Shown here piece after piece: positions 58,131-64,000 of a stretch of DNA of 64,000 nucleotides. The DNA lies in NCBI GenBank assembly GCA_016288755.1, contig JAEELE010000028.1:60071-124070 (forward strand), given 5' to 3'. A program made the translations under genes and the position numbers. Position 1 is the stretch's first letter; the number at the start of each line of letters is the position of its first letter. This stretch comes from Oscillospiraceae bacterium. Lineage in GTDB: Bacteria; Bacillota; Clostridia; Oscillospirales; Ruminococcaceae. Under the pieces are notes generated by a model that was not told the origin of the DNA, ran no database searches, and worked only from the letters and a program-made list of their open reading frames with translations.

Positions 58131-59693
58131 TTATAAGTAATTGTCGGGGAGGTCGTTTTCGAGCAGAATGACCTTCCGCCGGTCGGTCTGAATGCCGTAG
58201 GCAAAGGCGATCGCCTCCTCGACCGTGTGTGTCACGGTCACGCGGGACATGTCAAAGCCTGCCTCCGCAATGCCCTTCCGGATCGGCTCTGCCTGCTTTT
58301 CGCCGACGAGCACGATATAGTCGCAGACCTTCGCCGCATGTGCGCCGAATGCGCCGTTGAGCGCATCCTGCTGCTCGCCGAGCTCGACCATGCCGGGCGT
58401 GATCAGGATTTTGCAGTCCGGGAACATCGCCAGTGCATCGAGCGCCGCACTTGAGCCGCTCGGGTTCGAGTTGTAGGCGTCGTCGATGATCGTGACCGCG
58501 CCGTTTCGCTTGAGCTCGAGGCGGTGCGGGGGCGCCGTCAGCTTGCGCAGCTGCATGCGCACCTCCTGCTCGGTGACGCCGAGGTGCAGCGCCATGCCGA
58601 TCGCACCGGCAAGGTTGACCGCGTTGTGTGCGCCGATCAGCGTTGTTTCGAGCCCGGCGATCACCTTGCCGTCCGGAGTGTGCAGATCAAAGCGCGTGCC
58701 CTCGTGCGAAACGCTCAGGTTATCCGCATAATAGGCACAGTCGGGCTGCATGCCGTAGGGGATATTGTCGCCGTGCTCCGCCGTATGCGCGCGGATATAC
58801 TCGTTGTCCGCGTTGACAAAGCAGACGCCTTTGCCCTTCTGCGCGACCGCGTCGGCGAGGGCAAATTTCGTCTCAATGATCGTTTCGATCGTGCGGAAGG
58901 TCTCCAGATGCTGCGGTCCGATCGAGGTCAGGATGCCGTAATCGGGGTCGGCGATATCGCAGAGCTCCTTGATCTCGCCTGCGCGGCGCGCGCCCATCTC
59001 GCAGATGAAGATCTCATGCGTCGGGCGAAGCTGCTCGCGCACTGTTTTCACGACGCCCATCGGCGTATTGAAGCTGCCGGGAGTCATCAGCACGTTGAAA
59101 TGCGATTTCAGCAGCGTATTGAGGAAATACTTCACGGAGGTCTTGCCGTAGCTGCCGGTGATGCCGATGACCTTCAGGTCGGGGCACTCCCGCAGCATGC
59201 GCTGTGCGTCGCGGATAAAGCCGTTCTGGATGCCCTTTTCGAGCGGCTGGTTGATGAAATTCGCGGCGACCGGCAAAAAGGGCGTCAGCGCGAACACGAA
59301 CGACGGAATGCCGTACCGAAGCGCGAACGGCAGTGTGAAGCTCAGCTGCCAGAGCAGCAGCGTCAGAATTGCGGCGGTCACGGTCATGCGGATGACGCGC
59401 GGCGTGAATTTCAGCGGCTTCTTCGCCTTCTTCGGGGGCTTCACCGCCAGTGCCGCCAGCAGATAGAAGATCATTGCGATGATCAGCACGGGGATGCTGT
59501 GCGCAAAGATCAGAAGGATGCCGAGCACCGGTGCGATCCAGTGCATCAGCAGCTTGCCGGGGTTATCTCTGGTCCACCAGAGCTGCTCGGGCATTTTGTA
59601 GGAGTGGAGCTGGAAGATGTGGACGTATTTCACATAGCCCAGCGCCGTGCAGCAGAGCGCGAGCACTGCCGCAATGATATGACAGATCATCAT
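58131..59693 (-). CDS. MurF-like ligase with N-terminal membrane domain
   Basis: 520 residues. The N-terminal ~170 residues hold about five hydrophobic helices; the C-terminal ~350 are a Mur ligase (GITGSYGKTSVKYFLN P-loop, CEMGARRAGEIKELCDI, NAVNLAGAIGMALHLG, DDAYNSNPSG). The expected reaction is adding D-Ala-D-Ala to UDP-MurNAc-tripeptide, supported by ddl next door. The membrane domain is absent from standard MurF and would tether the enzyme. Overlaps the hydrolase gene by four bases. Confidence 0.88.
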   Translation of the reverse strand: MMICHIIAAVLALCCTALGYVKYVHIFQLHSYKMPEQLWWTRDNPGKLLMHWIAPVLGILLIFAHSIPVLIIAMIFYLLAALAVKPPKKAKKPLKFTPRVIRMTVTAAILTLLLWQLSFTLPFALRYGIPSFVFALTPFLPVAANFINQPLEKGIQNGFIRDAQRMLRECPDLKVIGITGSYGKTSVKYFLNTLLKSHFNVLMTPGSFNTPMGVVKTVREQLRPTHEIFICEMGARRAGEIKELCDIADPDYGILTSIGPQHLETFRTIETIIETKFALADAVAQKGKGVCFVNADNEYIRAHTAEHGDNIPYGMQPDCAYYADNLSVSHEGTRFDLHTPDGKVIAGLETTLIGAHNAVNLAGAIGMALHLGVTEQEVRMQLRKLTAPPHRLELKRNGAVTIIDDAYNSNPSGSSAALDALAMFPDCKILITPGMVELGEQQDALNGAFGAHAAKVCDYIVLVGEKQAEPIRKGIAEAGFDMSRVTVTHTVEEAIAFAYGIQTDRRKVILLENDLPDNYL

Positions 59694-60490
59694 GATTGCG
59701 CTCCGATCTTCAGGAAGGATTGCAGCACGGCACGGTAGACATAGGGCTGATCGAGGAAGGAGAAATGCCCCGCGCCCTCGAGCGTCACAAGCCCGGCATC
59801 GGGGATCTCACGCTCCATGCGCTGGCCGTCGGCAAGCGGCGTCGCGGTGTCCTTGTCGCCCCAGACCAGCAGCGTCGGCGCCTTGATCTGCGGCAGCAGC
59901 GCCGACAGGTCCTCGTTGACCGTTTTGACCAGACACGCGCGCATCACGGGCGACGCTGCGGCGTAGTCCGCCGAGCCGAACTTCTTCTGCAGGGCGCTGA
60001 GCGCGTCGGGATAGAGCTTTTTCACCGGCGGCAGCGTCACGCAGCGCTTGGCGATCTTATAGAACCGCGTGCGGCATTTCGACCTGAACGAGCGCTTCGG
60101 CAGAATGCCCGCGGCGTCGGTCAGCACGATCTTCTCGACCTCGAACTGCGTCAGGTCGCGGTGCTCGGTCGTCATTTTGATGATGACGCGCCCGCCGAAC
60201 GAATGCCCGATCAGGATGACGCGCTTTGCGCCGAAGCTGTTGATGAACCTGATCGCGAACCGCGTGAAGTCGGAGACATCCCACGGCTCGGGCGGCTCCG
60301 TGCTCCCGCCGAAGCCCGGAAAATCAAAGAGCACGGTGCGGTATTTCGCAGAGGTGACTGCCGCGATGCTCTGATAGACCTTCACATTCGCGCCCCACCC
60401 GTGCAACACAAAGACGACGGTCTCCTCGCCCGGAGCCGCCGGCTCATGCACTTCGTAATTGACCGTTAAACCATCGATCTCAACTGTCAA
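59690..60490 (-). CDS. Alpha/beta hydrolase
   Basis: 266 residues. Nucleophile elbow LIGHSFGGRVI, oxyanion region VLHGWGANVKVYQ, catalytic Asp in VWGDKDTATPL and His in GAGHFSFLDQP. TTG start with GGAGGG five bases upstream. First gene of an operon with murF-like and ddl; a role in wall metabolism is possible by context but unproven. Confidence 0.9.
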   Translation of the reverse strand: MTVEIDGLTVNYEVHEPAAPGEETVVFVLHGWGANVKVYQSIAAVTSAKYRTVLFDFPGFGGSTEPPEPWDVSDFTRFAIRFINSFGAKRVILIGHSFGGRVIIKMTTEHRDLTQFEVEKIVLTDAAGILPKRSFRSKCRTRFYKIAKRCVTLPPVKKLYPDALSALQKKFGSADYAAASPVMRACLVKTVNEDLSALLPQIKAPTLLVWGDKDTATPLADGQRMEREIPDAGLVTLEGAGHFSFLDQPYVYRAVLQSFLKIGAQS

Positions 60491-60506
60491 GCTGATCCCT
60501 CCGATG

Positions 60507-60550
60507 TGTTAGGGTATCTCCGACTGATTCCCTTACGTTGTTCCGTTGCT
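60507..60550. repeat. Head fragment of the intergenic repeat family
   Basis: GGGTATCTCCGACTGATTCC matches the first ~20 bases of the elements at 10731 and 18145, and is followed by GTTGTTCCG, the 9-mer shared with the purine-rich repeats. Confidence 0.5.
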
Positions 60551-60559
60551 GCAGCCCTT

Positions 60560-60588
60560 ATTCTACCACATTTTCCGGAGACTGTCAA
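60560..60588 (-). promoter_or_regulatory. Promoter of the abhydrolase-murF-ddl operon, TTGACA-17-TAGAAT
   Basis: On the minus strand TTGACA, spacer ending AAAATGTGG (extended -10), TAGAAT. Confidence 0.9.
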
Positions 60589-60609
60589 GGCAGCCCACAT
60601 GCCCCGCGG

Positions 60610-60643
60610 AAAAACGACGGCATCGGTGCTGCCAATGCCGTCG
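60610..60643 (-). terminator. Terminator of the LRR gene
   Basis: CGACGGCAT pairs with ATGCCGTCG and is followed on the minus strand by TTTTTCC. Confidence 0.9.
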
Positions 60644-60650
60644 ATGCGTT

Positions 60651-61487
60651 TCAGCGATAGGAGGCGAGGATATCCTCGACCTGCGTGCCGGTTCTGCCGC
60701 CGACATCGTATTCCTCGTGGAAGAGCTGGGTCGGCTCGTTGAACGGCACCATATGTCTGCCGCCCGCATGCTTATACTGCGTGATGCGGAAGGCGATGCG
60801 CGATTCCTCGACCGCATCGAGCACGATCGACATGTCGCCCTCGGTCTGCTCGACACCGATCAGACGCTGCGCCGTCGCAAACTGATAGATCTGCGGCAGC
60901 CCGAACGAGGATTTGTGCATGATCGTCAGCACGGGCTTGCGCTCCTCGGCGATCCGCTCCTGATGCGGCGTGTCCTTGAAGGCGTCGATCGCGATCATTT
61001 CGGGCAGACTGACCATATTCAGCTTCTTGAGGCGTGCACAGCCCGAAAATGCGCCGCTGTGGATCGCGCGCAGGCTCTTGGGCAGACGGACGGTCTCGAG
61101 CGCGGCGCAGTTGTGGAAGGCATTGGCGCCGATGACCGCCACGCCGTTGGGAATGACGATCTCGTGCAGCAGCCCGCAGCCCTCAAAGCAGCCGATGCCC
61201 AGCATGCCGTTTGTGCCGTCCGGATAGCGCATTTCCCCCGGCATCAGCACATTCTCGAGCGCGTCGCAGTCGCGGAAGGCAAATGCGCCGATCTCGCAGA
61301 GATTGTTGGAAAGCGAGGCATTCGTAAGCTGGCGGCACTCGCGGAAGGCGCTCTCGCCGATCACGCGCACCGTGTCCGGCATCGTCAGCTCGACGATCGG
61401 ATGCCCGCGGAATTCACCGCGCTCCACGCGGTCCTTGTAGCGGTACTTTGGCTTTTCCCCTGCGTTTTTCTTGTGAAAGATTCCCAT
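60651..61487 (-). CDS. BspA-type leucine-rich-repeat protein
   Basis: 278 residues. Residues ~25-190 contain BspA/LRR_5 repeats of the type TVRVIGESAFRECRQLTNASLSNNL, with further AFxxCxxL units (AFRDCDAL, CFEGCGLL, AFHNCAAL, AFSGCARL). No signal peptide: it begins MGIFHKKNAGEK, so it is probably intracellular or exported unconventionally, unusual because most BspA-like proteins are secreted. The C-terminal ~85 residues do not match a known domain. Lies at the end of an operon with U32-like B and a lipoprotein. Confidence 0.83.
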   Translation of the reverse strand: MGIFHKKNAGEKPKYRYKDRVERGEFRGHPIVELTMPDTVRVIGESAFRECRQLTNASLSNNLCEIGAFAFRDCDALENVLMPGEMRYPDGTNGMLGIGCFEGCGLLHEIVIPNGVAVIGANAFHNCAALETVRLPKSLRAIHSGAFSGCARLKKLNMVSLPEMIAIDAFKDTPHQERIAEERKPVLTIMHKSSFGLPQIYQFATAQRLIGVEQTEGDMSIVLDAVEESRIAFRITQYKHAGGRHMVPFNEPTQLFHEEYDVGGRTGTQVEDILASYR

Positions 61488-61523
61488 GGTAATCGATCCC
61501 CTTTTCTGTATTTTATTCTCCGC

Positions 61524-62468
61524 TCAGGAGAAGTATTTCACCTTCCGTGTCAGTCGGAGCAGCAGCTCCAGACGCACCTGATCGCGGTGCTCCGGCTTCA
61601 CGAGATAATATATATATGTCTCCAGCACGTCGATGTCCGGGAGCGAACGCCCCTCGAGCTTGAAATTGCGGAAGCCCGCGGGGACATATCTGCCGTAGAG
61701 ATCCTCCGGCGTGATGTGTGTGCGGAAATGCACGGTGTCGTAGAGCGGCTTTTCCATGTACGGGCAGGTAAAGCGCTCGACCTCCAGCTGCGGCGGTCTG
61801 ACGCCGGGCTTTTTCGATCTGCGCTCCCACTCCCAATAGGCGATCTGCGAGCGCGAAATGCTGTCGTAATGCGCGGTTCTGCGCGGACAGTCCGGGTCGC
61901 AGCAGGCATCGGCGAGCAGCTCGCATTTGCCCGGGTCGCCGATCTGCGAGAGCAGCTCCCAGTTGTTGTTGTGCCGGTAGTCAAGCACGACCAGCGAATA
62001 GTCCTTTTCGAGCTCGGCATGCAGCTGCTCGGGGTCGGTGATCGCCTTGCAGGTCGACGAGACCAGCGGGAAGCGCGGGTATTTCTCACGCAGATAGGCT
62101 TCGAGCACCGGCGATGCGACGATGACCTCATTGAGCCCGTTGTCAGCGAGCTGCATCAGCCGGTTGCAGAAGCGGTCGGAGAGATGCGCCTCGGTGAGCT
62201 GCGTATTCGTGAAGGTGTAGCGGCAGGGCACGCCCTGCGAATTGAACTGCTTTAAGACCTCACGGATGACGCGCTCGTCGCAGGTGCCCTGAAAGAAGCG
62301 CCCGCCGTTCCACACTGCCGTCGGAAAGACGCCGTAGACCGAGCCGACTGTGACATTGTCGCGGTAGGCATCGGGGTTTTTGCGCATGTGCTGCAGAAGG
62401 AGCATGTTCAGCGAGAAATGCTTGAGGAAATCCGGGATATGAAACCGGATCTTGTCATCCGTGTTCAT
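61524..62468 (-). CDS. U32-peptidase-like TIM-barrel protein (paralogue B)
   Basis: 314 residues, paralogous along its whole length to the protein at 37445-38377 (shared FHIP, VWNGG, RYTFTN, NRLMQLAD, VIVASPVLE, CDPDCPRR, CPYM, MGF/AGFRNFKLEGRS). The conserved Cys cluster suggests a metal site. No signal peptide. Overlaps the lipoprotein stop by four bases. Reaction unknown. Confidence 0.72.
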   Translation of the reverse strand: MNTDDKIRFHIPDFLKHFSLNMLLLQHMRKNPDAYRDNVTVGSVYGVFPTAVWNGGRFFQGTCDERVIREVLKQFNSQGVPCRYTFTNTQLTEAHLSDRFCNRLMQLADNGLNEVIVASPVLEAYLREKYPRFPLVSSTCKAITDPEQLHAELEKDYSLVVLDYRHNNNWELLSQIGDPGKCELLADACCDPDCPRRTAHYDSISRSQIAYWEWERRSKKPGVRPPQLEVERFTCPYMEKPLYDTVHFRTHITPEDLYGRYVPAGFRNFKLEGRSLPDIDVLETYIYYLVKPEHRDQVRLELLLRLTRKVKYFS

Positions 62469-63040
62469 CCGAGATGATAGGTGTAGACGATCGAGGAGAC
62501 CGCGTCGCCCTCAAGGAAGAACTGCAGGTCGATGCCCTCGGTCGAATACTGCAGGAAGGCGCCGGATTCCTTGCCCGGCTCGCCGAGCTTTGCCTTGACC
62601 GCATCCGCGGTATCTCCGACCTTCAAGCCCTCCGCGGTCGCGACGGTCGCATCCTTCAGCGTGACTGCATAGACACGGTTGGTGCTGCCGTCCGGGTAGG
62701 TCTCGACCGTAAAGCCCGGATACTCATAGGTGTAGCTCGTGCCGCTGAATGCGCAGGACTGCGCATCGAACTGCGAAGCGGGCGTGCCGAGCGCCGCAAC
62801 GATCGGGTCCGATTCGTCATTGATCTTGATTTCAGTGCCGTTGAAGGAAAAGCTGAAGGTCGGTGCAGCTGTACCGGTATTGACGCTGTCTGCGCCCGTC
62901 GTTGTCTCCGCTGCCTGCTGCGACTGCTGCGTCCCAGCGGACTTGGAGGTCTCTGCGTTCGAGATCGCCTCGCCGCAGGCGGAAAGTGCTGTGAGCATCA
63001 GCACACATGCGGCAGATGCCGCGATTTTTTTCAGGTTCAT
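62465..63040 (-). CDS. Lipoprotein with tandem beta modules
   Basis: 191 residues. Lipobox LSAC after a hydrophobic signal (MNLKKIAASAACVLMLTALSAC), so it is membrane-attached by lipid. A Thr/Gln/Ala-rich linker is followed by a region with two related units, each with a GxP motif (LGTPASQFDAQ and LGEPGKESGAF), similar to DUF4309/BamE-like folds. I choose ATG 63040, eight bases after AGGA, not the more distal starts. Function unknown. Confidence 0.78.
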   Translation of the reverse strand: MNLKKIAASAACVLMLTALSACGEAISNAETSKSAGTQQSQQAAETTTGADSVNTGTAAPTFSFSFNGTEIKINDESDPIVAALGTPASQFDAQSCAFSGTSYTYEYPGFTVETYPDGSTNRVYAVTLKDATVATAEGLKVGDTADAVKAKLGEPGKESGAFLQYSTEGIDLQFFLEGDAVSSIVYTYHLG

Positions 63041-63066
63041 CGGGATCATCCTTTCATCATTGCGGC

Positions 63067-64000
63067 TCACTTCGCCGCGGTCACATCGGTCGTGGCGGGC
63101 GATTCGGGCTCGCCCTTCACATTGCCGTACTGTTCGAGATTTGCGATCTGCCGGTCATATTCTGCATGGTAGCGGCGGCAGATCTCGCCCCACTCGTCGA
63201 GCATTGCGGGCTCGTTGGAGCGGTTCATCAGACCGTAGTTTTCGGTGAGATATTCCCCGAGCCAGTGCGAGAGCTTCTCCGCGCCGTAGACATTCATGTG
63301 CAGACCGGCGTCGTAGGTGTCGTGGTAGAAATCGACGCCGCTGTCGGACAGGATCGGCTCCGCGAGGAAATTCAGGTAGGGCAGATTGTTCTTCTCCGCA
63401 TAATCGGTGATCTGCTGATTCCACTCGTCGTACCAGTAGGGGTAAAGCGACGGCGCCTTGATCAGAATGAGCTGCGAGCCGCTCTCCTTGCAGAGATCGC
63501 GCATCTTGTCAAGGTATTCCCAGCAGGTATCGGAGAAGGAATAGTCGGTCAGCGGGCGCCCGGTCGGGACATTCTCCGCCGCCTTGACATCCGCGCGGAG
63601 GTAGTAGCCGCCGAAGAAATTGGGCTCCGCGCCGAAATAATAGCGGAAATCGTCCGCGCTGATCTCGCTCCAGCGGGAGTGATAGCGCAGAATCGGGAAC
63701 ACATAGGAGAGAAAGCTCTCCTCCTCGGTCATGGATGCTTTGATGTTGTTGACCTTTGAGGCAGACCACTTCATGCCCTCGATCGACATGCGGTTGTAGG
63801 CTTCGTTCTGCGGCGTGCCGTATTTCATCGACAGCACATTGAAGATGACGACCTTCGGCGTCTCATAGCGCAGGGCGTCCTCGAGCAGATAATAGGACTG
63901 CCAGATCAGCTGCTGCGCCGAGCCGCGGATATAGCTCGGAATGCCGTATTCCTCCCACAGTGCGACCGGAGAGAAATTCTCATAGCATTCGCAGTCGCCG
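63067..64000 (-). CDS. SGNH-like hydrolase/acyltransferase-like protein, 5' truncated by window edge
   Basis: About 311 residues visible; the track ORF begins at an internal GTG (63837) but the frame is open to the window end. The leftmost visible codons read GDCECYENFSPVALWEEYGIPSY: the Ser of the usual GDS/GSS block is a Cys. The C-terminal catalytic DxxH appears as DAGLHMN. RGSAQQLIWQSYYLLEDAL is typical of this AlgX/DltD-like family. Likely membrane-associated, acting on wall polymers; the missing N terminus prevents a firm call. Operon with the lipoprotein and U32-like B. Confidence 0.78.
   Translation of the reverse strand, partial: GDCECYENFSPVALWEEYGIPSYIRGSAQQLIWQSYYLLEDALRYETPKVVIFNVLSMKYGTPQNEAYNRMSIEGMKWSASKVNNIKASMTEEESFLSYVFPILRYHSRWSEISADDFRYYFGAEPNFFGGYYLRADVKAAENVPTGRPLTDYSFSDTCWEYLDKMRDLCKESGSQLILIKAPSLYPYWYDEWNQQITDYAEKNNLPYLNFLAEPILSDSGVDFYHDTYDAGLHMNVYGAEKLSHWLGEYLTENYGLMNRSNEPAMLDEWGEICRRYHAEYDRQIANLEQYGNVKGEPESPATTDVTAAK

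Noticed and set aside
1-64000. CRISPR arrays, insertion sequences, prophage or toxin-antitoxin systems
   Set aside because: No regularly spaced direct repeats, transposase, integrase, phage structural or toxin-antitoxin gene pairs were recognised in any frame.

Overview
The window looks like a chromosomal segment of a GC-rich Gram-positive anaerobe of the Clostridia, most likely Oscillospiraceae (Ruminococcus-like). This is an inference from gene content: dockerin proteins, a V-type ATPase operon, clostripain and U32-like families, IreB, YitT, MreC/MreD, and consensus sigma-A promoters with strong GGAGG ribosome sites. No phage, insertion sequence, CRISPR array or rRNA was seen. There is one tRNA (Pro-UGG). 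Both edges cut genes.

Layout. 0-10.7 kb (+): an unknown protein, a YitT transporter-like protein, a repeat-containing membrane protein, TrmO, a DtxR-like regulator, MreC/MreD, KptA, a DnaD/DnaI primosome pair, a nucleoside-kinase-like protein, a SLOG protein and a degenerate LCP-like protein. 10.9-13.5 kb (-): acyl-CoA ligase, IreB and a DUF1540 protein. 13.8-18.1 kb (+): NfeD, an SPFH protein, a large membrane-anchored clostripain-family protease and a DUF1294 protein. 18.4-20.7 kb (-): a zinc-ribbon protein, IspD, IspF and a GNAT protein. 20.8-31.0 kb (-): all seven enzymes of the cyclic arginine pathway (argG, argH, argC, argJ, argB, argD, argF), interleaved with five small unknown proteins. 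31.2-36.6 kb (-): a dockerin-CAP protein, Hpt, a transglutaminase-like protein and a large zinc-ribbon membrane protein. 36.9-38.4 kb (+): a DUF5662 protein and a U32-like protein. 38.7-47.2 kb (+): a nine-gene V-ATPase operon. 47.3-51.0 kb (+): a DUF4434-dockerin protein and a GGDEF-EAL protein. 51.1-56.1 kb (-): a lysine-riboswitch-controlled operon asd-X-Y-dapA-dapB-MBL hydrolase, then tRNA-Pro. 56.3-56.9 kb (+): a ferredoxin:thioredoxin reductase-like protein with thioredoxin. 56.9-60.5 kb (-): alpha/beta hydrolase, membrane-fused MurF and Ddl. 60.6-64 kb (-): an LRR protein, a second U32-like protein, a lipoprotein and an SGNH-like protein with Cys at the usual Ser position.

Functional logic. 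Lysine/DAP synthesis, D-Ala-D-Ala ligation, MurF and MreC/D all feed cell-wall construction. The arginine block is a complete ArgJ-recycling pathway in about 10 kb.

The most interesting non-ORF signals are: (1) about 16 promoters with an almost fixed 17-bp spacer, extended TGn -10 and related spacer sequence; (2) a family of intergenic palindromic and purine-rich repeats, including a divergent pair of promoters that are themselves inverted repeats; (3) a riboswitch with an attenuator ahead of asd; and (4) a hairpin between a Shine-Dalgarno sequence and its start codon. No wholly new system is demonstrated. The best candidates for undescribed biology are the two unknown genes inside the lysine operon, the paired U32-like family, the FTR-Trx module and the promoter-bearing inverted repeat.
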